A DNA stretch of 64,000 nucleotides from Pseudonocardiales bacterium (GTDB lineage Bacteria > Actinomycetota > Actinomycetes > Mycobacteriales > Pseudonocardiaceae), in assembly GCA_023252195.1 (NCBI GenBank), contig JAHEXI010000005.1:25989-89988 (forward strand), read 5' to 3'. The position numbers and the translations under genes are program-made. Shown piece by piece: positions 34,180-42,963 of the stretch. Below the pieces are notes generated by a model. That model was not told the origin of the DNA, ran no database searches, and saw only the letters and a program-made list of their open reading frames with translations. Each line of letters begins with the position of its first letter. The stretch's first letter is position 1.

Positions 34180-35129
34180 CTAATGCCTGGCTCGCCGGGG
34201 GCGATGAACTCGACCCCGGCGGGAAGGTCGCCCTGCGTGTGCGAGCTGCCGAGGAGTTGCAACAGCGTGCAGCGGAACTCCTCAGCGGCTCGGGTTGGGC
34301 GCACATCGGTGCGGTGAGCAAGCGCGATCGTACGAACCGGAATAGGAGGGACGAACGGGACGCCACGAAGTTTGGGGCGGCTCGGGAGAACCATGCTGGG
34401 GACCACGGCAACGCCGATTCCGGCCTCGACGAAGCTGAGCACCGCGTCCATCTCGCCTCCCTCGATGGCGAACCGTGGCTGGAAACCAGCACGCTGACAG
34501 GCCGTGAGGGTCATCGACCTGAGGTCGTAGCCTTCCCGGAACATCACCAGCGGGCGATCCCGGAGGTCCGCGATCCGAAACGAGTCGAAGCAGAGGTACA
34601 TGCCGCGCGGCACGGCAACGGTGAGTTGCTCGCGCAGGATGGGGACCGTATCCAGGGTGGGATCTCCCCGATGAACCGGCGAGGTGATCATCGCCAGGTC
34701 GATGGCTCCTTCGGCGAGTTGCCGCACCAGGTCACGGGAGCCGCTCTCATCGATGATGAGTTGGATGCCGGGGTAACGGAGGCGGAAGCTGGCGAGTGCA
34801 TGGGCCAGCGGTCCGGTGCACAGGCTGGGGGTGGCACCCAGCCGCAGTCGCCCCTGGCGCAGCTCGGCGAGCTCGTTCACCTGCAACCGGGCGGTTTCGA
34901 CGTCAGCCAGGATCCGCTTGGCGAAGGGGACGAGGACCTCTCCGGCTGGCGTGAGTGTCACGTTGCCCCGGGCGCGATGGAACAGCTCGCTACCCAGTTC
35001 GCGCTCCAAGCAGTGAATCTGTTTGCTCAGCGACGGTTGAGCGACGTGCGTCAGCTCGGCGGCCCGGGTGAAGTGGCGGGTCCGAGCTACGGCCAGGAAG
35101 TACACCAGTTGTTGGAGCTGCACATCCAT
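34149..35129 (-). CDS. LysR-type transcriptional regulator
   Basis: A 326-residue LTTR. The winged HTH is LQQLVYFLAVARTRHFTRAA, AQPSLSKQIHCLERELG and LFHRARGNVTLTPAG; the effector domain follows (LRLGATPSLCTGPLAHAL; EAGIGVAVVPSM). It is divergent from sdhCAB and the candidate site at 35128-35142 overlaps its start codon, so autoregulation and control of succinate dehydrogenase is the likely role. The C-terminal 30 residues are encoded antisense to the recX end. Confidence 0.93.
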   Translation of the reverse strand: MDVQLQQLVYFLAVARTRHFTRAAELTHVAQPSLSKQIHCLERELGSELFHRARGNVTLTPAGEVLVPFAKRILADVETARLQVNELAELRQGRLRLGATPSLCTGPLAHALASFRLRYPGIQLIIDESGSRDLVRQLAEGAIDLAMITSPVHRGDPTLDTVPILREQLTVAVPRGMYLCFDSFRIADLRDRPLVMFREGYDLRSMTLTACQRAGFQPRFAIEGGEMDAVLSFVEAGIGVAVVPSMVLPSRPKLRGVPFVPPIPVRTIALAHRTDVRPTRAAEEFRCTLLQLLGSSHTQGDLPAGVEFIAPGEPGISQSGPTSLGP

Positions 35130-35142
35130 AGCCTATCGCTAT
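35128..35142. promoter_or_regulatory. Candidate LysR box at the regulator's own start
   Basis: ATAGC-CTATC-GCTAT is a perfect inverted repeat of the T-N11-A kind that LTTRs bind. It overlaps the LysR start codon and faces the sdhC promoter region. Confidence 0.45.
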
Positions 35143-35304
35143 CGAGACGAGCGCCACCATGTCTTGGACGCCTGCCACCGACTCGGCTTACTGTGAGTCA
35201 TCGCCCGCGTGCGCCGCTGGCCAGGGGCGATTTGCTGGACGGCGGCTGTCGCCGCAGGCTGAACTGACCACGCTGGCCTGTTGCCCCTGACCGGAATCGA
35301 CGTC

Positions 35305-36141
35305 ATGACTACCACCTCATCGCCCCCGCCATCGGGGGTTGCCCAACCTGGTCGGGCGCAGTCCGGTCGGGTAGCGATCTCCGCTCGGACTCTGCGCACC
35401 GACCGATGGTGGGTGTCACCGTTGGTGACAGCGATCGTCCTCGGGGCCTTCATCATCTACACGACGGTCCGGTTGTTCATGCGGGCTGACTACTGGGTCG
35501 GCGAATACCACTACCTCACCCCGTTGTACTCGCCTTGCGTAAGCGATTCGTGCGCACCGGGCTCGTCGCATTTAGGTACGTTCTTGCCCGCGTTTCCCCT
35601 GGCGTTGCCCTTACCGATCCTGATCTTTCCAATCCTCGCTGGATTCCGGGCCAGCTGTTACTACTACCGCAAAGCCGGCTACCGGGCGTTTCTCCAGTCG
35701 CCGCCGGGATGTGCGGTGACCGAGCCGGCCAAGAAGTACACCGGGGAGACCCGCTTTCCGCTGATCCTGCAGAATCTCCATCGGTACTTCTTCTACCTCG
35801 CCAGCCTGTTGCTGCTGATCAATACCTATGATGCGGTGCTGGCGTTCTTCCCCGCCGCCGGCGGTTTCGGAGTTGGCTTGGGCTCGCTGATCCTGCTGGT
35901 CAACGTCACCATGCTGTGGCTGTACTCGCTGTCGTGCCACGCGTGTCGGCACATCTTCGGCGGCCGGCTCAAACACTTCTCCCAGCATCCTCTGCGCTAC
36001 TGGCTCTGGACGAAACTGTCCAAGCTCAACGGCCGCCACATGCAGTTCGCCTGGACGTCGCTGATCACGGTGATGCTCACGGACTTCTACATCATGGCTG
36101 TCTCGGCAGGCTGGATAGCCGACCTGCGGCTGTTCAACTGA
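35305..36141 (+). CDS. sdhC: Succinate dehydrogenase membrane anchor / cytochrome b subunit (Sdh1 type)
   Basis: About 278 residues with five or so membrane segments (SPLVTAIVLGAFIIYTTVRL; LPAFPLALPLPILIFPILAG; YFFYLASLLLLINTY; LGSLILLVNVTMLWLYSL; FAWTSLITVMLTDFYIMAV). Histidines in NLHRYFFYL and SCHACRHIFGG may hold heme or line the quinone site. The long single anchor, rather than SdhC plus SdhD, matches mycobacterial Sdh1 (Rv0249c-Rv0247c). ATG 35305 is used; TTG 35281 would add eight residues. First gene of sdhCAB. Confidence 0.88.
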   Translation: MTTTSSPPPSGVAQPGRAQSGRVAISARTLRTDRWWVSPLVTAIVLGAFIIYTTVRLFMRADYWVGEYHYLTPLYSPCVSDSCAPGSSHLGTFLPAFPLALPLPILIFPILAGFRASCYYYRKAGYRAFLQSPPGCAVTEPAKKYTGETRFPLILQNLHRYFFYLASLLLLINTYDAVLAFFPAAGGFGVGLGSLILLVNVTMLWLYSLSCHACRHIFGGRLKHFSQHPLRYWLWTKLSKLNGRHMQFAWTSLITVMLTDFYIMAVSAGWIADLRLFN

Positions 36142-36170
36142 CTGTCAACTAAACGAGAGAACCGGTACCT

Positions 36171-38066
36171 ATGAGCGAGATCGAGCGGCACGACTATGAC
36201 GTCGTGGTGATCGGCGCGGGGGGCGCCGGGCTGCGTGCTGCGATCGAGGCCCGTGAGCTGGGCAAGCGCACCGCGGTTATCTGCAAATCTCTGTTCGGCA
36301 AGGCCCACACCGTGATGGCCGAGGGAGGCATCGCGGCATCGATGGGCAATGCTAACCCACGGGACAGTTGGCAGGTTCATTTTCGCGACACCATGCGGGG
36401 GGGCAAGTTCCTCAACAACTGGCGGATGGCCGAGCTGCATGCGAAGGAGGCGCCGCAGCGGGTATGGGAACTGGAGACCTACGGTGCACTGTTCGACCGC
36501 ACCAAAGACGGCAAGATCAGTCAACGCAACTTCGGTGGGCATGAGTACCCGCGGTTGGCGCACGTCGGCGACCGCACGGGCCTAGAGCTGATCCGTACCC
36601 TGCAGCAGAAGATCGTCTCGCTGCAGCAGGATGATTTCGTCCAACACGGTGACTATGAGGCCAACCTCAAGGTTTTCGCCGAATGCACGATCACGGAGCT
36701 GCTCACCGACGGCGACACGGTGGCCGGGGCATTCGGCTACTGGCGCGAGACCGGCCGCTTCGTCCGGTTTGACGCGCCTGCGATGGTGCTGGCCACAGGT
36801 GGCATCGGCAAGGCTTTCAAGGTCACCAGCAACTCCTGGGAGTACACCGGGGATGGACACGCGCTGGCGCTGCGGTGCGGCGCTTCGTTGATCAACATGG
36901 AGTTCGTCCAGTTCCATCCCACCGGGATGGTCTGGCCGCCGAGCGTGAAGGGGATCCTGGTCACCGAATCCGTCCGCGGTGACGGGGGGGTGCTGCGCAA
37001 CTCCGAGAACAAGCGGTTCATGTTCGGCTACATCCCCGAGGTCTTCAAGAATCAGTACGCGACGTCGGAGCAGGAAGCAGACCGCTGGTACGACGATCCA
37101 GAACACAACCGCAGGCCGCCGGAACTGCTACCGCGTGACGAGGTTGCGCGCGCGATCAACTCTGAGGTCAAGGCCGGCCGGGGGTCGCCGCATGGCGGGG
37201 TTCTGCTCGACGTCTCCACCCGGCTTCCCGCTGCGGTCATCATGAAGCGACTTCCCTCGATGTATCACCAGTTCAAGGAACTGGCCGACGTCGACATCAC
37301 CGCCGAATCCATGGAGGTCGGACCCACCTGCCACTACGTGATGGGTGGCGTGCAGGTTGATCCAGACACAGCGGCAGCCTCGGTGCGCGGTCTGTTCGCC
37401 GCCGGCGAGGTCGCCGGCGGGATGCATGGCTCCAACAGGCTGGGCGGTAACTCGTTGTCCGACCTGCTCGTGTTCGGTCGCCGGGCCGGTCTCGGGGCGG
37501 CGACCTATGTGGACTCGCTGGGCACGCGCCGGCCGTCGGTCCGCGAGGCCGACGTCGACGCTGCGGCGCAGCGGGCGATCAGCCCCTTCCGGGCAGAGCG
37601 CAGCGCCGACGCAGAGAACCCCTACCTGCTACATCAGGACCTCCAGCAGGTCATGAACGACCTGGTCGGCATCATCCGCAAAGCAGACGAGATACAACTC
37701 GCGCTGAAAAAACTCGATGAGCTGCGTCAGCGAGCCGAGCACCTCGTGGTGGAGGGTCACCGTCAGTTCAATCCCGGCTGGCACCTCGCGCTGGACCTGC
37801 GGAATATGCTCGCGGTCAGCGAGTGCGTCGCTAGGGCCGCGCTGGAGCGCACCGAGAGCCGCGGCGGGCATACCCGAGACGATTACCCGGTGATGGACGC
37901 TGAATGGAGACATCTCCTGTTGGTGTGCACACAGCGCACCAACAGCAGCGTTCGCATCGAACGCAAGGAGCAGGTCCCGATGCGTGCGGACCTCAGTGAA
38001 CTGTTCGAGCTCGACGAGCTGAAGAAGTACTTCACCGCTGACGAGTTCCCCGGAGGGACGGACTGA
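36171..38066 (+). CDS. sdhA: Succinate dehydrogenase flavoprotein subunit (Sdh1 type)
   Basis: A 631-residue flavoprotein. The FAD fold is YDVVVIGAGGAGLRAAIEAR; KAHTVMAEGGIAASMG carries the histidine that normally binds FAD covalently; FHPTGMVWPP, TESVRGDGGVLRN and AGEVAGGMHGSNRLGGNSL are substrate and FAD blocks. It oxidises succinate to fumarate and passes electrons to SdhB. It starts 29 bases after sdhC with AGAGA upstream, and ends two bases before sdhB. Confidence 0.96.
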   Translation: MSEIERHDYDVVVIGAGGAGLRAAIEARELGKRTAVICKSLFGKAHTVMAEGGIAASMGNANPRDSWQVHFRDTMRGGKFLNNWRMAELHAKEAPQRVWELETYGALFDRTKDGKISQRNFGGHEYPRLAHVGDRTGLELIRTLQQKIVSLQQDDFVQHGDYEANLKVFAECTITELLTDGDTVAGAFGYWRETGRFVRFDAPAMVLATGGIGKAFKVTSNSWEYTGDGHALALRCGASLINMEFVQFHPTGMVWPPSVKGILVTESVRGDGGVLRNSENKRFMFGYIPEVFKNQYATSEQEADRWYDDPEHNRRPPELLPRDEVARAINSEVKAGRGSPHGGVLLDVSTRLPAAVIMKRLPSMYHQFKELADVDITAESMEVGPTCHYVMGGVQVDPDTAAASVRGLFAAGEVAGGMHGSNRLGGNSLSDLLVFGRRAGLGAATYVDSLGTRRPSVREADVDAAAQRAISPFRAERSADAENPYLLHQDLQQVMNDLVGIIRKADEIQLALKKLDELRQRAEHLVVEGHRQFNPGWHLALDLRNMLAVSECVARAALERTESRGGHTRDDYPVMDAEWRHLLLVCTQRTNSSVRIERKEQVPMRADLSELFELDELKKYFTADEFPGGTD

Positions 38067-38067
38067 C

Positions 38068-38826
38068 ATGGGCAAGCAGCGACACTTCCGGGTGTGGCGA
38101 GGTGACACTGGCGGCGGGGACCTGGTCGACTTCGATGTCGAGGTCAATGAGGGAGAGGTTGTCCTCGACGTGATCCACCGCCTGCAGGCCACCCAGGCAC
38201 CCGACCTCGCGGTGCGATGGAACTGCAAGGCGGGCAAGTGCGGATCGTGCAGCGCCGAGATCAACGGCAGACCGCGACTGCTGTGCATGACGCGGATGTC
38301 CACGTTGCCGCCGCAACTGCCGGTGACGGTCACTCCGATGCGGACCTTCCCGGTCATCCGGGACCTCGTCACGGACGTGTCATACAACTATCGTAAGGCG
38401 CGCGAAGTGCGTTCGTTCATGCCGCCGAAAGGTGTCGAGCCTGGTGAGTACCGGATGCAGCAAGTGGATGTGGAGCGCTCGCAGGAGTTCCGTAAATGCA
38501 TCGAATGTTTCCTGTGCCAGAACACCTGTCACGTGATCCGTGATCACGAGGAGAACAAGGAAAACTTTTCCGGGCCGCGTTTCCTCATGCGCATCGCCGA
38601 GCTGGACATGCACCCGCTGGACGCCGCAGACGAGGAAGGCGTGGATCGCAAACGAGATGCGCAGGACGAGCACGGCCTGGGATTCTGCAACATCACCAAG
38701 TGCTGCACCGAAGTCTGCCCGGAGCACATCAAGATCACGGACAATGCCTTGATTCCGATGAAGGAGCGGGTGGTGGATCTCCGCTTCGACCCGCTGATCC
38801 GGCTGTTCCGGCGCAACCAGAGGTAG
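38068..38826 (+). CDS. sdhB: Succinate dehydrogenase iron-sulfur subunit
   Basis: A 252-residue subunit with three Fe-S centres: the N-terminal 2Fe-2S site WNCKAGKCGSCSAEING with a fourth Cys in RLLCMTRM, and the 4Fe-4S/3Fe-4S cysteines in CIECFLCQNTCHV and FCNITKCCTEVCPEHI. It carries electrons from FAD to the quinone site in the anchor. Spacing of one base from sdhA indicates coupling. It ends directly against the convergent transporter operon with no visible terminator. Confidence 0.96.
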   Translation: MGKQRHFRVWRGDTGGGDLVDFDVEVNEGEVVLDVIHRLQATQAPDLAVRWNCKAGKCGSCSAEINGRPRLLCMTRMSTLPPQLPVTVTPMRTFPVIRDLVTDVSYNYRKAREVRSFMPPKGVEPGEYRMQQVDVERSQEFRKCIECFLCQNTCHVIRDHEENKENFSGPRFLMRIAELDMHPLDAADEEGVDRKRDAQDEHGLGFCNITKCCTEVCPEHIKITDNALIPMKERVVDLRFDPLIRLFRRNQR

Positions 38827-38827
38827 A

Positions 38828-39568
38828 TCAGCGCAGCACCGGGGGGGTGGGTACCGGCGCGCCGAGATACTCGGCGTAGCACCGGGCCCAGGTGCCGTCG
38901 TCGATCGCGCGCCGCAACACCGAGGTGACCCGTTCGCGCAGCACCGGGTCACCCGGCGGCAGGCCGATGCCGTATTCGGTGTTTCCCAGTACCAAGTACG
39001 GACCCGCGATGCCCACTTCGGCGCTGCGTGCTGCGGTGATGGCGTAACCGCCGAGGGCGAGATCAGCTTCGGCCCGGCCCAGTGCCGCGTCCCGGCTACC
39101 CCCGGTCAGCGGCTTGAAGCTGGTGCGGGCGGGATCCACCCCCAAGTCATGGGCGATCAGATCAAGCATCGCGATATCGAACCCGGTGTATCCGCCGGAA
39201 CTGGACGAGCGCTGCGCCAGCCCAGGCTTCTCCTCGATAGCGACGATGAGCTTGCCGCGCCGGGTGATCCGGTCGATGGTCGGTGATCCGCTGCTTGCCG
39301 GGCGTGGTGGCGAGACGGTGTCGAAGGGGCTACCAGCCACTGGGGCGGGGTGATCGCGGAACCGGTCGGTGACCCCGTCGACGGCCCGGCCCAGCACCCA
39401 CAACGCTGCGATCCCGACGATCACCAGCAGGATCAGCAGGCAACCGATCCGGCGCGGCCGCAGCCATCCGCGCTGGCGCATGACGTACAAGATCGAGCGG
39501 GACCGGGAGACCGGACCTGGAGTCACCGGCTGTCTGCGCACCGCGACGACTCTAGGCGTTCCACGCAT
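38828..39568 (-). CDS. Membrane-tethered periplasmic-binding-protein-like component
   Basis: A 246-residue protein: a basic N-terminus, one membrane helix (GCLLILLVIVGIAALWVLG), then a type 2 solute-binding fold (RRGKLIVAIEEKPGLAQRS; GGYTGFDIAMLDLIAHDLG; ALGRAEADLALGGYAITAAR; GPYLVLGNTEYGIGLP). It lacks a lipobox. It is the last gene of the polar amino acid ABC operon, overlapping the upstream permease by four bases (ATGA), and is a second binding protein besides the one at 41128. It may bind a different ligand or act as a sensor. Confidence 0.8.
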   Translation of the reverse strand: MRGTPRVVAVRRQPVTPGPVSRSRSILYVMRQRGWLRPRRIGCLLILLVIVGIAALWVLGRAVDGVTDRFRDHPAPVAGSPFDTVSPPRPASSGSPTIDRITRRGKLIVAIEEKPGLAQRSSSSGGYTGFDIAMLDLIAHDLGVDPARTSFKPLTGGSRDAALGRAEADLALGGYAITAARSAEVGIAGPYLVLGNTEYGIGLPPGDPVLRERVTSVLRRAIDDGTWARCYAEYLGAPVPTPPVLR

Positions 39569-40467
39569 CAGCCTCCCGCTGCGCTGGTTCCAGTCAAGGT
39601 CGGCTCGCCCGGCACTAGTGTTGTCGTGGCCTTAGGCAACACCGCACCCGGTCGTACCCGAGTCAATCGCCATTCGGCCCACACGGCCAGCCTGCTGAGC
39701 CCGTAGTTGATCAGGATGAAGATCACGCCGATGGTTAGGTAGAGCTGCAGCGGATTGCGTAGCTGCTGAATGGCGATCCCCACGAACCTCACCGCCTCGA
39801 CGTACTGGATCACGAAACCGAGTGAGGTGTCCTTGAAGATCACTACCAGCTGGCTGATCAGCGCGGGGAGCATCACCCGGACGGCCTGCGGGACCAGGAT
39901 CAAGCGCAGTGCCTGTCCGTGAGTGAGCCCGACTGCTGCCGCCGCCTCGGCCTGGCCGCGGGGAAGCGAGGCGATACCGGCCCGCACGATCTCGGCGATG
40001 ATCACCGAGTTGTACGCGGTAAGTCCGATCACCAGGTACCACAGCAGCGGCAGGCTCACGCCGAGCTCGGGCAGCACCCGAGCGGCGAAGAAGATCGCGA
40101 TGACGACCGGTAGGCCGCGGAAGAACTCCATCGGCGCCACCACGCTCCAGCGTCCCCAGCGGGGCAAGCTGATCCTGGTCACCGCCAACACCGCACCCAA
40201 CAGCAGCGAGAACCCCATCGCCAGGACGGCCGCTTCGGCGTTGCGCAGCATTGCCAGGCCGAGGTTGGCCCACAGCGCAATGAAGAACGGGTTCGCCGGG
40301 TTGATAACCGGTCCCCACTTCTCCTCGGTGAGCTGGCCTTGCGCGGCGAGCCGCAGTATCACCAGGACTACCAGCGCGGCAAGCACCAAGCCGACGATGA
40401 TACTGACCGCCTGGATGCGCCTGCGGGTGCGCGGGCCGGGACGGTCGTAGAGCAGCGCGATGCTCAC
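39568..40467 (-). CDS. gluD: Polar amino acid ABC transporter permease (GluD-like)
   Basis: A 299-residue HisM/GlnP-type permease with an N-terminal helix and the core AEAAVLAMGFSLLLGAVLAV, the EAA loop (ASLPRGQAEAAAAVGLTHGQALRLILVPQA) and VIFKDTSLGFVIQ. In actinobacteria the GluABCD system imports glutamate. The start overlaps the preceding permease stop by four bases. It pairs with the 40464 permease as a heterodimer served by the ATPase at 42079. Confidence 0.88.
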   Translation of the reverse strand: MSIALLYDRPGPRTRRRIQAVSIIVGLVLAALVVLVILRLAAQGQLTEEKWGPVINPANPFFIALWANLGLAMLRNAEAAVLAMGFSLLLGAVLAVTRISLPRWGRWSVVAPMEFFRGLPVVIAIFFAARVLPELGVSLPLLWYLVIGLTAYNSVIIAEIVRAGIASLPRGQAEAAAAVGLTHGQALRLILVPQAVRVMLPALISQLVVIFKDTSLGFVIQYVEAVRFVGIAIQQLRNPLQLYLTIGVIFILINYGLSRLAVWAEWRLTRVRPGAVLPKATTTLVPGEPTLTGTSAAGG

Positions 40468-41114
40468 CGCATCACCGCGACCCTGCGCTCGATGACGCCC
40501 AACGCCAGGCCCGCCGGAATGGTGATGATCAAGTAGCCTAACGCCACACCGAGCAACACCGGAATGAGCGAAAGTCCCTGTGCAGAGGTCAGCCTGGCCT
40601 GCACGCTGAACAGATCCCCGCCAACTCCGAACGCGCCGACGATCGCCGAATTCTTGACCATCGCGATGATCACGCTACCGAGCGGCGGAACGACGCTGCG
40701 CAGCGCTTGCGGCAACACGACGTCTCGCAGCGACTGGGTGAAGGTCAGCCCCACTGCCCGAGCGGCCTCGGCCTGTCCGGGCGCCACCGCGTTGATCCCG
40801 CTGCGCACGGCCTCGCAGACGAAGGCCGAGGTATAGAGCACCAGGCCGGTAATGCCGAACCAGAAATAGGCGCCTTTAATGCCGAGCTCAGGCAAGCCGA
40901 AGGCACAAAAGAACAGAACGATGGTGAGTGGGCAGTTGCGGAACACGGTCACCCAGGCCGTACCCGCGGCGCGCAGCGGCGGCAACGGGGAGACCCGGAA
41001 GGTGGCGATCACAGTGCCGAGCAACAGCGACCCGACCGCCGCGTACAGGCAGATCTGCAAGGTTGTGATAAAGCCGTCGCGGTACAACCCAATGTTGTCG
41101 AAGATGATGTCCAC
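40464..41114 (-). CDS. gluC: Polar amino acid ABC transporter permease (GluC-like)
   Basis: A 216-residue permease with about five membrane helices. The EAA loop is INAVAPGQAEAARAVGLTFT followed by LRDVVLPQALR, and VKNSAIVGAFGVGG precedes the last helices. It is the typical short GluC partner of GluD in the glutamate importer of actinobacteria. Thirteen bases separate it from the lipoprotein gene. Confidence 0.9.
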   Translation of the reverse strand: MDIIFDNIGLYRDGFITTLQICLYAAVGSLLLGTVIATFRVSPLPPLRAAGTAWVTVFRNCPLTIVLFFCAFGLPELGIKGAYFWFGITGLVLYTSAFVCEAVRSGINAVAPGQAEAARAVGLTFTQSLRDVVLPQALRSVVPPLGSVIIAMVKNSAIVGAFGVGGDLFSVQARLTSAQGLSLIPVLLGVALGYLIITIPAGLALGVIERRVAVMR

Positions 41115-41127
41115 AGGCGTATAGCGG

Positions 41128-42021
41128 TTAACTGCAACTGTCGAATGTGGGCAGCTGTGGCGTCTGCTCCGCTACCTTCCCGGCCGTTGTCTTCCAGGCG
41201 TTGGCGTACGCGCCGGACTTGGCAGCTTGGGTGAGCGTGTCGTTGATGAAGGTGCAGAACGCGACGTCACCCTTGCGGATCCCGATGCCATAGGGCTCTT
41301 TAGTGAAGGTGTCGCCCACCAGCTTGTAAGCGCCGTTGCTGTTGCTCACGAAGCCCAGCAGGACCACGTTGTCGGTGGTCACGACGTCGACCTGACCGGT
41401 GCGCAGCGCGTCGGCGCACTTGGAGTAAACGTCGAACAGCGTGAGCTGAGCGGGATCGATGTATTTCCGGATGTTCTCCGCCGGGGTCGAACCCTGCACC
41501 GAGCACACTTTGGCCCTGGCACCGCGTAGCGAGTCCGGCCCGGTGATGGCGGTGTTGTCGGACTTGACCATGAGCGACTGCCCGGCGAGGTAGTACGGGC
41601 CCGCGAAGCTGACCTGCTGGCGGCGCTTGTCGTTGATCGTGTAGGTCGCCACTACCAGGTCCACTCTACCCTGCTTGATCAACTCCTCGCGCTGCGCGGA
41701 GGGCGACTCCACCCATTGCACCTTGTCCGGAGGGATCCCGAGCGCGCCGGCGATGATCCTGGCCACTTCGGTGTCGAAGCCGGTGAGGTTGCCGCTCAGG
41801 ATCTGCTGGCCGAACAGCGGCTGGTCGAACTTGGTGCCGATCCTGATGGTGTGGGCCTCGGCGAGCTTGGCCATCGTGGTGCCTGGCTCGAAGTGGACAC
41901 CTTGGGCGACCGACGGCGTCGAGCTGCTGCTACCCAGACCTTGCTGCTGCCCGCATGCGGTCGTAGCCACGGCGAATGCGGCCATGGCTACCCCCACTCT
42001 TAGCACAGCCTTCCAGCGCAT
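41128..42021 (-). CDS. gluB: Glutamate-type ABC transporter substrate-binding lipoprotein (GluB-like)
   Basis: A 297-residue binding protein. The signal peptide VGVAMAAFAVATTACGQQQG carries a lipobox-like cysteine. The mature part is a type 2 SBP: IRIGTKFDQPLFGQQI, GFDTEVARIIAGALG, QGRVDLVVATYTINDKRR, VSFAGPYYLAGQSLMV and EPYGIGIRKGD. The R, D and T residues of these blocks usually hold the amino acid. It lies between the ATPase and the two permeases. Confidence 0.9.
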   Translation of the reverse strand: MRWKAVLRVGVAMAAFAVATTACGQQQGLGSSSSTPSVAQGVHFEPGTTMAKLAEAHTIRIGTKFDQPLFGQQILSGNLTGFDTEVARIIAGALGIPPDKVQWVESPSAQREELIKQGRVDLVVATYTINDKRRQQVSFAGPYYLAGQSLMVKSDNTAITGPDSLRGARAKVCSVQGSTPAENIRKYIDPAQLTLFDVYSKCADALRTGQVDVVTTDNVVLLGFVSNSNGAYKLVGDTFTKEPYGIGIRKGDVAFCTFINDTLTQAAKSGAYANAWKTTAGKVAEQTPQLPTFDSCS

Positions 42022-42078
42022 TCGCTACTCCTCACGTCAGTGCAGGTGAAACCTAGTAGGGGCCCGGTGGTGAAACCA

Positions 42079-42837
42079 TCAGTGCGTCAAGATCTTGCCG
42101 AGAAAATCCCTGGCCCGGACCGAGCGCGGCGCGGTAAAGAACTGATCGGGAACCGAGTCCTCGACGATCTCGCCGTCGGACATGAACACCACCCGGTGTG
42201 CGGCGCGGCGGGCGAAGCCCATCTCATGGGTGACCACCAGCATGGTCATGCCCTCGCGCGCCAGCGACGTCATCACGTCGAGCACCTCCTGGACCATCTC
42301 GGGGTCCAGCGCCGAGGTCGGTTCGTCGAAGAGCATCACCTTCGGGCGCATGGCCAGCGCGCGGGCGATCGCGGCGCGCTGCTGCTGACCGCCGGAGAGC
42401 TGCGCGGGGTACTTGTCGGCCTGATCGCTGATCCCGACCCGGGTGAGCAGCTGCATCGCAGCCTCGTGCGCTTCGGGTTTGCTGATCCGGCGGACCCGTA
42501 CCGGAGCGAGCTCGACGTTCTCCGCGATCGTCTTGTGGGCGAAGAGATTGAACTGCTGAAAGACCATGCCGACATCGGCCCGCAGCCGGGCCAGCGCCCG
42601 GCCTTCTTCGGGCAGCGGTGTTCCGTCAATCTCGATACCGCCCTCGTCGATCGGCTCCAGCCGGTTGATACTGCGGCACAGCGTCGACTTACCCGACCCG
42701 GACGGCCCCAGCACCACCACCACCTCGCCGCGCGCAACCTCAAGGTTGATGTCGCGTAGCACGTGCAGCGAACCGAAATGCTTGTGCACGCCCACCATCC
42801 GGATCATCGGCGGGTCGGCTGCCGCGGGAGCGCTCAT
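42079..42837 (-). CDS. gluA: Polar amino acid ABC transporter ATPase (GluA-like)
   Basis: A 252-residue ATPase: Walker [21 protein letters not shown]-loop [13 protein letters not shown], signature [17 protein letters not shown], Walker [15 protein letters not shown] and switch His in [12 protein letters not shown]. This is the GlnQ/GluA pattern. ATG 42837 has GGAGG five bases upstream; TTG 42849 would add four residues. First gene of the leftward operon gluA-gluB-gluC-gluD-second SBP, divergent from miaB. Confidence 0.93.
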   Translation of the reverse strand: MSAPAAADPPMIRMVGVHKHFGSLHVLRDINLEVARGEVVVVLGPSGSGKSTLCRSINRLEPIDEGGIEIDGTPLPEEGRALARLRADVGMVFQQFNLFAHKTIAENVELAPVRVRRISKPEAHEAAMQLLTRVGISDQADKYPAQLSGGQQQRAAIARALAMRPKVMLFDEPTSALDPEMVQEVLDVMTSLAREGMTMLVVTHEMGFARRAAHRVVFMSDGEIVEDSVPDQFFTAPRSVRARDFLGKILTH

Positions 42838-42963
42838 CCGATCCTCCAAGTGGGCGGTGCGTCGAGGTCATCCATACCACGCGGTTGCCCGTGCGACGAG
42901 GGTGGCGCGATAGCGGGTTCGACCCGGCCCTACCCTGGAACGGTAAGGAAAGGTGATCTGCGG

